Part shown: in pieces, positions 16,000 to 23,536 of the stretch
How positions within the stretch are numbered: the stretch's first letter is position 1
How the letters are laid out: every line of letters begins with the position of its first letter
Source of the DNA: Anaerolineae bacterium
Lineage (GTDB): Bacteria > Chloroflexota > Anaerolineae > B4-G1 > SLSP01
Direction of reading: 5' to 3'
Assembly: GCA_016928755.1 (NCBI GenBank)
Contig: JAFGKB010000177.1
Location: forward strand, 1 to 29,284
Length of the DNA stretch: 29,284 nt
Notes under the pieces: generated by a model
Database searches by the model: none
What the model was told of the DNA's origin: nothing
What the model saw: only the letters and a program-made list of their open reading frames with translations
Position numbers and translations under genes: made by a program

Positions 16000-16839
16000 C
16001 TAACGACGACCGGACTTACGCCGACGGACAATATACTTATCAGTAGCCTTATTGCGACGGGTCTTCTTCCCCAGCGTCTTCCATCCCCAAGGGGATTTAG
16101 GACTGGGCATACCAATAGGAGACCGTCCCTCACCACCACCATGCGGGTGGTCACGCGGGGTCATCGCCGAACCACGGACAGCAGGCCGCCAGCCCTTCCA
16201 ACGTTTACGGCCAGCTTTACCCAGTTTAATATTTGAATGTTCCATGTTGCCAACCTGGCCAACTGTTGCCATACAAATATGATGCACTAAGCGCATCTCA
16301 CCACTGGGCAAACGCAGGGTTACATAATCCCCTTCTTTAGCCAAAACCTGGGCAGCAGCACCGGCAGCACGTACCATTTGGCCGCCACGTCCTGGATACA
16401 ACTCCACATTGTGGACCAACGTACCCAATGGAATGCGGGCTAATGGCATCGCATTACCGACACGGATCTCAGTACCGGTCTTATCACTTACAACAACATC
16501 ACCAACTTTAAGCCCCAAAGGAGCTAAAATGTAGCGTTTCTCACCGTCTTGATAGACGACAAGCGCAATACGGGCCGAGCGATTCGGATCGTATTCAATC
16601 GTCGCTACCCGCGCTGGAACTCCATATTTATTCCGTTGAAAATCAATAACACGGTATTTGCGACTGTGACCACCACCCCGATGGCGAACTGTGATACGAC
16701 CATAGGAGTTACGTCCAGATTTCTTCTGCAAAGAGTGCACCAGACTTTTTTCTGGTTTAGTCTGTGTAATTTCTTCAAATGTATACCCGGTCATCCAACG
16801 ACGACCAGGAGATGTAGGCTTGTATTTTTTAATCCCCAT
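16000..16839 (-). CDS. rplB: 50S ribosomal protein L2
   Basis: L2 is a large-subunit protein important for subunit joining and peptidyl transfer. The RNA-binding core has RHRGGGHSRKYRVIDF (52-67). The C-terminal AMTPRDHPHGGGEGRSPIG (about 225-243) contains H231, which matches the conserved functional histidine. The length is 279 residues. GGAGG lies seven bases before the ATG, overlapping the end of rplW. Confidence 0.98.
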   Translation of the reverse strand: MGIKKYKPTSPGRRWMTGYTFEEITQTKPEKSLVHSLQKKSGRNSYGRITVRHRGGGHSRKYRVIDFQRNKYGVPARVATIEYDPNRSARIALVVYQDGEKRYILAPLGLKVGDVVVSDKTGTEIRVGNAMPLARIPLGTLVHNVELYPGRGGQMVRAAGAAAQVLAKEGDYVTLRLPSGEMRLVHHICMATVGQVGNMEHSNIKLGKAGRKRWKGWRPAVRGSAMTPRDHPHGGGEGRSPIGMPSPKSPWGWKTLGKKTRRNKATDKYIVRRRKSGRR

Positions 16840-16841
16840 AT

Positions 16842-17129
16842 CTAAGCCTCCAACGCCTCGATACGCTCACCAGGAGCGAGTGTAACAATAGCCTTCTTCC
16901 ACACAGGGCGACGCGCCACAACCCGGCGGCCCCGCATACGGGAAACTTTGGCGGGCATATTCATCACATTAACGGCTTTAACTTTCACACCATAAATAGA
17001 TTCTACCGCGCGCTTAATCTCGATCTTGTTAGCGTTACGGTTGACCTCAAAGGTATATTTGCCCTGCCATTTAGCAGCTTCCGATTTCTCAGTCTGTAAA
17101 GGTCGCACGATCACATCGTAGATATCCAT
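16842..17129 (-). CDS. rplW: 50S ribosomal protein L23
   Basis: L23 sits at the exit tunnel and docks trigger factor and SRP. It begins MDIYDVIVRPLQTEKSE and has YTFEVNRNANKIEIKRAVESIYGVKV. The length is 95 residues from the ATG at 17129. That start has GGAG seven bases upstream and clears the rplD stop; the longer frame from 17171 would overlap rplD and lacks family similarity. Confidence 0.97.
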   Translation of the reverse strand: MDIYDVIVRPLQTEKSEAAKWQGKYTFEVNRNANKIEIKRAVESIYGVKVKAVNVMNMPAKVSRMRGRRVVARRPVWKKAIVTLAPGERIEALEA

Positions 17130-17133
17130 AATC

Positions 17134-17757
17134 TTACTCCAGAATTGACTCAATGACTTCAAGAGCCCCAAGGGGCACTACGAGATGATCCGCACCCAAT
17201 AAATCACGAATGTTCAGATAATGTGCTCGCAAAGTCTGAACCGATTGAAGATTCTTCGCAGACTTCTCAACAAATATATTGCGTTCGGGTAACAGAACCA
17301 AGGTTTTACCCTCTTGAATAGCTAACCGTTGCAATATACCGACCATTTCTTTAGACTTAGGCGCATCCATTTCCAATTTATCCACCACTACAATCTGCTG
17401 GTCTGCTGCTTTGACCGACAAAGCAGAGCGTAAAGCAGCACGGCGCATCTTGCGGGGCATCTTCTTCTCATAAGAACGTGGACTAGGCCCGTGAGCAATA
17501 CCACCACCTACAAAAATAGGTGCGTTACGACTACCATGACGTGCTCGGCCAGTTCCCTTTTGACGATACCACTTGGATTTAGAGCGATTATTTTCACCCC
17601 GTGTCTTGGTCTTGTGTGTACCCGCACGAGCATTGGCCAATTGACGAACCAAAGCCTGATGCATCAACGGTACATTCACAGAAGCCTCGAAGATTTCTGG
17701 GCGCAGGTCGATCTCATTAACTTTTTCGCCTTGCATATTTAGCACAGGAACGCGCAT
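17134..17757 (-). CDS. rplD: 50S ribosomal protein L4
   Basis: L4 lines the exit tunnel and in some bacteria represses the S10 operon. The tunnel loop YRQKGTGRARHGSRNAPIFVGGG (about 63-85) is conserved. The helix with KMPRKMRRAALRSALSVKA follows, and LNIRDLLGADHLVV is near the end. The length is 207 residues. Its ribosome site GGGAGG overlaps the last codons of rplC. Confidence 0.98.
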   Translation of the reverse strand: MRVPVLNMQGEKVNEIDLRPEIFEASVNVPLMHQALVRQLANARAGTHKTKTRGENNRSKSKWYRQKGTGRARHGSRNAPIFVGGGIAHGPSPRSYEKKMPRKMRRAALRSALSVKAADQQIVVVDKLEMDAPKSKEMVGILQRLAIQEGKTLVLLPERNIFVEKSAKNLQSVQTLRAHYLNIRDLLGADHLVVPLGALEVIESILE

Positions 17758-17759
17758 TT

Positions 17760-18419
17760 TTACCTACCTCCCTTCCTCTTCTTAGCAACCTTCTGCTTAC
17801 GGGCAACTTTAATTTTCACCAGTCCTCCATTAGGACCAGGAACGCTGCCGTTCACAGCCAATAGGTTGCGTTCAGGGTCAACCAAAACAACTTCGATATT
17901 TTGAGAAGTAACACGCCGGGCACCCATATGACCAGGCATTCGCATGCCTTTCCAGACGCGCCCTGGTGAAGCACATGCACCAATGGAACCCGGAGCACGC
18001 TCACGGTCTGATTGACCGTGGGTATGCGGTCCACCGGCAAACCCATAACGCTTCACCACACCGGCAAACCCACGTCCTTTTGATGTACCAATAACATCGA
18101 CATGCTCACCCGTTTCAAAAATATCAACTTTAATTTCTTGACCCACCGTATAGGATTCATCATCACGCATGCGGAATTCATACAAATGGCGTACCGGTGG
18201 TACTCCCGCAGCTTCCAGGTGACCTAACTCACCTTTAGTAAGACGATGAGGCTTAACCTCACCATACCCCAGTTGCACAGCCTTATAACCGTCATTTTCA
18301 GGTGTGCGAAGCTGTACCACATAACATGGTCCGGCCTCTATCACTGTGACGGGAACGACTTCACCATCTTCTTTAAAAACCTGGGTCATTCCCACTTTTT
18401 TACCGATAATTCCTTTCAT
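17760..18419 (-). CDS. rplC: 50S ribosomal protein L3
   Basis: L3 reaches the peptidyl-transferase centre and starts large-subunit assembly. It opens MKGIIGKKVGMTQVF, and the GTSKGRGFAGVVKRYGFAGGPHTHGQS block (about 111-137) and GMRMPGHMGARRVTSQNIEVV loop are diagnostic. The length is 219 residues. GAGGAGG lies four bases before the ATG. It follows a structured spacer of 184 bases after rpsJ. Confidence 0.98.
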   Translation of the reverse strand: MKGIIGKKVGMTQVFKEDGEVVPVTVIEAGPCYVVQLRTPENDGYKAVQLGYGEVKPHRLTKGELGHLEAAGVPPVRHLYEFRMRDDESYTVGQEIKVDIFETGEHVDVIGTSKGRGFAGVVKRYGFAGGPHTHGQSDRERAPGSIGACASPGRVWKGMRMPGHMGARRVTSQNIEVVLVDPERNLLAVNGSVPGPNGGLVKIKVARKQKVAKKRKGGR

Positions 18420-18509
18420 TCTACCTCCTCTGGACTGCCAGCGCCAGGCACGCTACATCATCCTTAGTAACTATGAGTTTTCTAAAAAACCCTAGTTCTA
18501 TCCGCCACA

Positions 18510-18571
18510 CCATCCCCCCTGGTCCCCAACCCATAACAATTCCTTACTGCCGGGGTCCCAGGGGGGAATGG
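18510..18571. promoter_or_regulatory. Strong GC-rich hairpin in the rpsJ-rplC spacer
   Basis: Arms 18510-18527 and 18552-18571 pair through about 16 base pairs (blocks of 3, 6, 3 and 4 with small bulges), including a run of six C-G pairs. The loop is 24 bases. No T tract follows directly; on the minus strand a TTTTTT run lies about 25 bases farther on. It may be an attenuator, an RNA-binding site for a ribosomal protein, a processing site or a repeat. The surrounding spacer (18420-18603) holds no gene and no clear promoter. Confidence 0.6.
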
Positions 18572-18603
18572 ATGCTTAATGTCGTGTAAAGAGTAAACGA
18601 CGA

Positions 18604-18912
18604 CTAAAGCTTGATCTCTATATCCACACCAGCGGGCATATTAAGCCGCATTAATGTATCAATAGTCTTTGAATCAGGTTCCTGAATATCAATCAACCGC
18701 TTATGCGTTCGGATTTCGAAGTGTTCGTGACTATCTTTGTCGATAAAAGTAGAACGCCGTACAGTAAACCGTTCCACCCGCGTAGGAAGAGGAACTGGGC
18801 CGACAACACGAGCACCAGTACGTTCCGCCGCCTCGACAATACGTCGCGAAGACTCATCGAGAATCCGATGATCGTATCCCTTTAACCGAATGCGAATTCG
18901 CTGTTTAGCCAT
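18604..18912 (-). CDS. rpsJ: 30S ribosomal protein S10
   Basis: S10 is a small-subunit head protein that also works as NusE in antitermination. The RIRLKGYDHRILDESSRRIVE start (about 6-26) and GPVPLPTRVERFTVRRSTFIDKDSHEHFEIRTHKRLIDI core are typical. The length is 102 residues. AAGG lies about five bases before the ATG. It lies 37 bases after tuf and is separated from the other S10 genes by a hairpin spacer. Confidence 0.98.
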   Translation of the reverse strand: MAKQRIRIRLKGYDHRILDESSRRIVEAAERTGARVVGPVPLPTRVERFTVRRSTFIDKDSHEHFEIRTHKRLIDIQEPDSKTIDTLMRLNMPAGVDIEIKL

Positions 18913-18949
18913 AACAACCTTGTTTTTATATTATTGAGATAGACCGAGT

Positions 18950-20167
18950 CTACTCTTCAATCTTAGTAATAACGCCAGCACCAACCGTCAAGCCACCTTC
19001 ACGGATAGCAAAGCGGGAGCCGGACTCAATAGCCACGGGGATAATCAATTCAACAGCCATTGTAGTACTATCACCGGGCATAACCATCTCCACACCCTCG
19101 GCGAGGGTAACCTGACCGGTCACATCCATTGTATTGAAGAAGAACTGCGGCTTATAACCTGTGAAGAATGGCTTATGCCGACCGCCCTCATCCTTACGCA
19201 AAACGTAAACCTCAGCATCGAATTTAGCATGGGCCTTAATAGAACCGGGCTTGGCAATAACCTGACCACGGGTAACCTCATCCTTGCCGATACCACGCAA
19301 GAGCAAACCGGCGTTATCACCAGCCATAACCTTATCCAAAATCTTGTGGAACATCTCCATAGAGGTCACGACGGTCTTGCGCGGCTTATCGCTCATACCA
19401 ACAATCTCGACCTCGGTATTGGGGACCATTGTACCACGCTCAACACGGCCGGTCACAACAGTACCACGCCCCTTGATAGAGAAAACGTCCTCAATAAACA
19501 TTAAGAAGGGCTTGTCTTCTGCACGGTCAGGGGTAGGAATATACTCATCCACAACCCGCATTAACTCCCAAATGGAAGCATACGCAGGATCATCAGGATC
19601 ATTGCTCTGGCAGTTCAAGGCTTGCAACGCAGACCCCTGGACAATGGGAACCTCATCGCCGGGGAAGTGGTAAGCGCTGAGCAACTCACGAATCTCCAGC
19701 TCAACCAACTCCAACAGCTCAGGGTCGTCCATGAGGTCAACCTTATTCATAAAGACAACAATAGCAGGAACCTCAACCTGGTGTGCCAAGAGGATGTGCT
19801 CGCGAGTCTGGGGCATCGGGCCATCAACAGCCGAAACCACCAAAATAGCACCATCCATCTGCGCGGCGCCCGTGATCATGTTCTTAATGTAGTCACGGTG
19901 ACCAGGGCAGTCCACGTGAGCGTAGTGACGATTCTCGGTCTCATACTCAACGTGAGAAATAGCAACGGTCAAGATCTTGGTAGCATCGCGACGGAACATC
20001 TTAGCATCCGCTTTCGCAACTTCATCGTAAGCCTTGTGCACGGCCCAACCCTTAGTAGCCAACGTACGGGTAATGGCGGCGGTTAAGGTAGTCTTACCAT
20101 GATCGATATGACCAATAGTACCAACATTTACATGCGGCTTAGTGCGCTCAAACTTTTCCTTTGACAT
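18950..20167 (-). CDS. tuf: Elongation factor Tu, with divergent switch I
   Basis: EF-Tu delivers aminoacyl-tRNA to the ribosome. The GTPase motifs are G1 GHIDHGKT (19-26), G3 DCPGH (86-90) with the catalytic His at 90, and G4 NKVD (141-144). Domains 2 and 3 are complete, with GRGTVVTGRVERG and EGGRHKPFF. The length of 405 is normal. The switch I region (about 47-72) is unusual: the familiar APEEKARGITIN is replaced by a segment with KMFRRDATKILTVAIS. The Mg-binding threonine is kept (T67). The switch II motif reads PGHRDY rather than PGHADY. No frameshift explains this. The gene follows fusA and precedes rpsJ. Confidence 0.96.
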   Translation of the reverse strand: MSKEKFERTKPHVNVGTIGHIDHGKTTLTAAITRTLATKGWAVHKAYDEVAKADAKMFRRDATKILTVAISHVEYETENRHYAHVDCPGHRDYIKNMITGAAQMDGAILVVSAVDGPMPQTREHILLAHQVEVPAIVVFMNKVDLMDDPELLELVELEIRELLSAYHFPGDEVPIVQGSALQALNCQSNDPDDPAYASIWELMRVVDEYIPTPDRAEDKPFLMFIEDVFSIKGRGTVVTGRVERGTMVPNTEVEIVGMSDKPRKTVVTSMEMFHKILDKVMAGDNAGLLLRGIGKDEVTRGQVIAKPGSIKAHAKFDAEVYVLRKDEGGRHKPFFTGYKPQFFFNTMDVTGQVTLAEGVEMVMPGDSTTMAVELIIPVAIESGSRFAIREGGLTVGAGVITKIEE

Positions 20168-20213
20168 CTTGCATCCTTCTCCTTATTAACTACTTATTTT
20201 TATCCATTGATAT

Positions 20214-22292
20214 TTAGATGCCATACAGAATAGCATCCATTCGTTTGGAATCCACCGGCGCATGATGGTGGAACTCCATCGTAAATGTGCCCCGCCCCTG
20301 CGTCATACTCCGCAGGTCGGTAGCGTACCCAAACATTTTGGATAACGGCGCATAGGCCCGAACAGCCTGCACCCCACCAGGACGGGGCTCCATCAATTGG
20401 ATGTCTGCCCCACGGGCGTTGAGATCACCGATCACATCACCCACAAAAGACTCTGGCATAATTACTTCTACATCCATGACAGGTTCCAATAATACCGGCG
20501 CAGCAGATTCCACAGCTTCACGGAAAGCTTGCGTGCCTGCCGCTTTAAACGCAATTCCCGTAGAAATCTCAGAATCAAATTCTGCATCTAACAAGCGAAC
20601 CACTAATCCAACCAGTGGATAACCTGCCAAAAAACCACTATCTAGTGATTCTAGAATTCCAGTCCGTACGGCTTCAATAAAATCCGACGGAACCACCCCG
20701 GAATTAACTAAATTCTCAAACCTGGTTTTGCCCCCAGCATCATCTGGGAGTACTTCCAACTCCACACGTGCGTATTGTGACTTACCACCTAATATCCGAT
20801 CGAACACATAATCAGCGTGTCCGGCCTTTGTCACTGTTTCTTTATAAGCTACTCTAGGCCGCCCGACATTGGCCGCGACATTGAACTCACGTAACATACG
20901 GTCTACTAAAATTTCTAAATGCAACTCCCCCATTCCAGAAATCAGTGTTTGACCGGTATTCTCGTCGGTGCGCACCACAAATGTGGGATCCTCTTCAGCT
21001 AACCGGGTTAGAGCTTCATTAAGTCGCTCCTGATCAGCGATAGTTCGCGGCTCCACAGCAACATCAATAACAGGCTCAGGAAAATCAATGGACTCCAAGA
21101 TCAACGGAGCATGAACAGCACACAAGGTATCTCCGGTAGCCGTGAACTTTAGCCCCACAGTCGCGCCGATCTCACCCGGCCCTAGTGACTCAACAGACTC
21201 ACGATGGTCGGCAAACATACGCAACAATTTTGAGATACGTTCGCGCTTTGCCTTGGTGGCATTATTGACTACCCCCCCCTGGGTAATCGACCCAGAGTAA
21301 ACGCGGAAATAAGCCAATCGTCCGGCATAAGGATCTGTAGCTATTTTAAAGACCAATGCAGCTAACGGCTCAGATGCATCGGCGTGTCGCTGCTCGACTT
21401 GATTTTTCTTTGGGTTTACCCCATCAACTGCGGGAATATCCAAAGGCGAAGGTAGATAATCTACCACTGCATCCAAGAGAAGCTGTACACCCTTGTTCCG
21501 TAAAGACGAGCCACAAAGGACCGGCTGCAATTTCCCTGCAATAGTCGCTTTGCGTAACCCTCCACGCAGTTCCTCTGGTGAAATTTCCTCCCCTTCCAAA
21601 TAGCGTAACATCAAATCATCATCCGTCTCAACTACGGCTTCAAGCATCGTCTCGCGAGCCTCCGAAGCGGTAGCTAATAACGCCTCTGGAATAGGTAGTT
21701 CCTCCCACTCAACACCAGAAACATCGCGCCAGATTAACATACGCCAGCCGATTAAATCCACAACCCCTTCGAAGTCAGATTCAGCACCGACAGGCCACTG
21801 GATAGGGATAGGATTAGCCGGCAAACGGTCGCGGATAGTTTGGACAGCGTGAGCAAAGTCAGCGCCCAGTTTATCCATCTTATTGATGAAGACGATTAAG
21901 GGCACTCTGAAATCTTGGGCTTGACGCCAGACAGTTTCAGATTGTGGCTCTACACCAGCACGCCCATCGAAAACCACAACACCACCATCAAGGACACGGA
22001 GACTACGCTGTACTTCAGCCGTAAAATCAATATGCCCCGGCGTATCCACAATATTAATCTGGCTGTTCTTCCAAAAACAGGTTACAGCAGCAGATGTGAT
22101 TGTAATACCCCGCTCTTTTTCCTGGATCATCCAATCGGTCACCGTAGTCCCATCATCGACATTACCTAGTCGGTGTGTACGCCCGGTGTAATACAGGATG
22201 CGCTCGGTGGTCGTGGTCTTACCCGCATCAATATGCGCGATAATACCGATATTTCGTATATTTTTTAGTGAATGTACATCGGCCATCGTCAC
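20214..22292 (-). CDS. fusA: Elongation factor G
   Basis: EF-G is the translocation GTPase. It has G1 AHIDAGKTTTT (19-29), G3 DTPGH (83-87) and G4 NKMD (137-140). Domain 3 has SGMGELHLEI and domain 5 ends with KMFGYATDLRSMTQGRGTFTMEF. The 692 residues match full-length bacterial EF-G. Two starts compete. A GTG at 22292 lies five bases after GAGG, and an ATG two codons later at 22286 gives the more common MADVHSLKNIRN opening. Order rpsL-rpsG-fusA-tuf is the ancestral str operon. Confidence 0.97.
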   Translation of the reverse strand: MTMADVHSLKNIRNIGIIAHIDAGKTTTTERILYYTGRTHRLGNVDDGTTVTDWMIQEKERGITITSAAVTCFWKNSQINIVDTPGHIDFTAEVQRSLRVLDGGVVVFDGRAGVEPQSETVWRQAQDFRVPLIVFINKMDKLGADFAHAVQTIRDRLPANPIPIQWPVGAESDFEGVVDLIGWRMLIWRDVSGVEWEELPIPEALLATASEARETMLEAVVETDDDLMLRYLEGEEISPEELRGGLRKATIAGKLQPVLCGSSLRNKGVQLLLDAVVDYLPSPLDIPAVDGVNPKKNQVEQRHADASEPLAALVFKIATDPYAGRLAYFRVYSGSITQGGVVNNATKAKRERISKLLRMFADHRESVESLGPGEIGATVGLKFTATGDTLCAVHAPLILESIDFPEPVIDVAVEPRTIADQERLNEALTRLAEEDPTFVVRTDENTGQTLISGMGELHLEILVDRMLREFNVAANVGRPRVAYKETVTKAGHADYVFDRILGGKSQYARVELEVLPDDAGGKTRFENLVNSGVVPSDFIEAVRTGILESLDSGFLAGYPLVGLVVRLLDAEFDSEISTGIAFKAAGTQAFREAVESAAPVLLEPVMDVEVIMPESFVGDVIGDLNARGADIQLMEPRPGGVQAVRAYAPLSKMFGYATDLRSMTQGRGTFTMEFHHHAPVDSKRMDAILYGI

Positions 22293-22350
22293 ATAAACCT
22301 CATATACTCAACTAAGACGACAGCCCCATCAAACATTTTACCGACGCAAC

Positions 22351-22821
22351 TTACCAACGCAAGTGTGCGAAAGCCCGGTTAGCCTCAGCCATCTTCAGAT
22401 TATCTTCACGTTTCTTGACCGCTGAACCGGTGCCCTCAGCCGCGTCCATCAATTCGCGGGAAAGCTTTTCAGCCATACCACGACCAGCACGCTTCCTAGC
22501 AGCTCCCAAAATCCAGCGAATCGCCAAAGATAACTGGCGGTGTTGAGGTACTTCTACCGGAATCTGGTAAGTGGCACCCCCAACACGGCGGGGCTTAACT
22601 TCTACTGGTGGCACAACGTTGCGCATAGCTGTATCAAAGACCTCTAAGGGGTCTTTCTTAGTATGCTCAGCAATAAGCTCCATTGCATCATACATCACAC
22701 CCTGAGCAACGCTCTTCTTACCACCAATCATCATCCGATTAATGAATTTTTGAACTCGAATACTATTAAAACGAATGTCGGGTTCGACTACTCGTTTAGG
22801 TGGACGATACCGCCTAGGCAT
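22351..22821 (-). CDS. rpsG: 30S ribosomal protein S7
   Basis: S7 starts assembly of the small-subunit head and in Escherichia coli represses the str operon. It opens MPRRYRPPKR, and the KFINRMMIGGKKSVAQGVMYDAME helix and VPPVEVKPRRVGGATYQIPVEV hairpin are diagnostic. The 156-residue length is typical. GGGAGG lies ten bases before the ATG. Confidence 0.98.
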   Translation of the reverse strand: MPRRYRPPKRVVEPDIRFNSIRVQKFINRMMIGGKKSVAQGVMYDAMELIAEHTKKDPLEVFDTAMRNVVPPVEVKPRRVGGATYQIPVEVPQHRQLSLAIRWILGAARKRAGRGMAEKLSRELMDAAEGTGSAVKKREDNLKMAEANRAFAHLRW

Positions 22822-22849
22822 ATCTACTCAGCCTCCCTCTACCTGATTA

Positions 22850-23260
22850 CTATTTCTTCGTTCCATATTTGGAACGTTGTTGACTGCGGCCATCAACACC
22901 ACTGGTGTCTAAGGTACCGCGAACAATGTGATAACGAACACCGGGGAGGTCCTTCACACGCCCACCACGCACTAAAACAACAGAGTGTTCCTGCAAGTTG
23001 TGGCCTTCCCCTGGAATATAAGCTGTCACTTCAATACGATTGGAAAGACGCACACGGGCAATCTTCCGTAACGCAGAGTTAGGCTTCTTAGGTGTCATAG
23101 TACGGACAATGGTACACACACCGCGTTTTTGCGGATTACCATTCCGTGCACGCACACGCTTACCTTTTAATGTATTGTAGTTGTATAACATCGCAGGTGC
23201 CTTAGACTGCTTAGGCTTTGCCTTGCGACCCTTACGAATCAATTGATTGATTGTGGGCAC
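22850..23260 (-). CDS. rpsL: 30S ribosomal protein S12, with an N-terminal insert
   Basis: S12 controls decoding accuracy. It opens MPTINQLIRKGRK and has PQKRGVC (43-49), TPKKPNSALRK with the streptomycin-site lysine retained, and RGGRVKDLPGVRYH. At 136 residues it is longer than most: about 18 residues (24-41, around LYNYNTLKGKRVRARNG) are inserted before PQKRGVC. The start is GTG at 23260, five bases after AGGAGG. It is the first gene after its own promoter. Confidence 0.97.
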   Translation of the reverse strand: MPTINQLIRKGRKAKPKQSKAPAMLYNYNTLKGKRVRARNGNPQKRGVCTIVRTMTPKKPNSALRKIARVRLSNRIEVTAYIPGEGHNLQEHSVVLVRGGRVKDLPGVRYHIVRGTLDTSGVDGRSQQRSKYGTKK

Positions 23261-23293
23261 TTTTTCCTCCTAATAAATAATTCCAGTGAAGGA

Positions 23294-23316
23294 GGCCATC
23301 ATAAAAAAAGATGGCC
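23294..23316 (-). promoter_or_regulatory. Hairpin in the rpsL leader
   Basis: A perfect 7-bp stem (GGCCATC/GATGGCC) closes a 9-base loop that is U-rich in the RNA (seven U in a row). It lies in the leader of about 120 nt between the rpsL promoter and the GTG start. Its shape is wrong for a terminator because the U run is in the loop. Function is unknown. Confidence 0.45.
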
Positions 23317-23389
23317 CCCAATATTGACCCAATTTATCTTCAGCTTTAATCCCAATAGAATTTTTGTGATTACGTACTTACGAAAGCAC

Positions 23390-23417
23390 ATTCTACCATA
23401 AAGCTCTAAATCGTCAA
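23390..23417 (-). promoter_or_regulatory. Promoter of the rpsL-rpsG-fusA-tuf operon
   Basis: On the minus strand TTGACG (23412-23417) is followed by a 16-base spacer and TAGAAT (23390-23395), with TGG directly before the -10. The downstream bases GTGCTTTCGT nearly repeat those after the rpoB promoter. The start of transcription should be near 23383. Confidence 0.8.
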
Positions 23418-23473
23418 CTAAAAACCCCATTTTACCCTCTTCCCAGGTATATGGCCATCGCTAACAGGGCAAA

Positions 23474-23496
23474 TGAAGGCGGTTTGAGCCGCCTCC
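23474..23496 (-). terminator. Probable weak terminator after rpoB
   Basis: GGAGGCGG and CCGCCTTC pair over about 8 bp (one G-T) around a 6-base loop. On the minus strand a short ATTTG tail follows. It lies about 40 bases past the rpoB stop and before the next promoter. The T tract is poor, so termination may be partial. Confidence 0.5.
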
Positions 23497-23536
23497 ATCA
23501 ATGACTAAACCGGCTTGTTACATAACAACAATACGC

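Noticed and set aside
19952..20029. Frameshift in tuf as an explanation for the odd switch I
   Set aside because: Other frames do not give APEEKARGITIN, the reading frame is intact on both sides, and the Mg-binding Thr remains in place.
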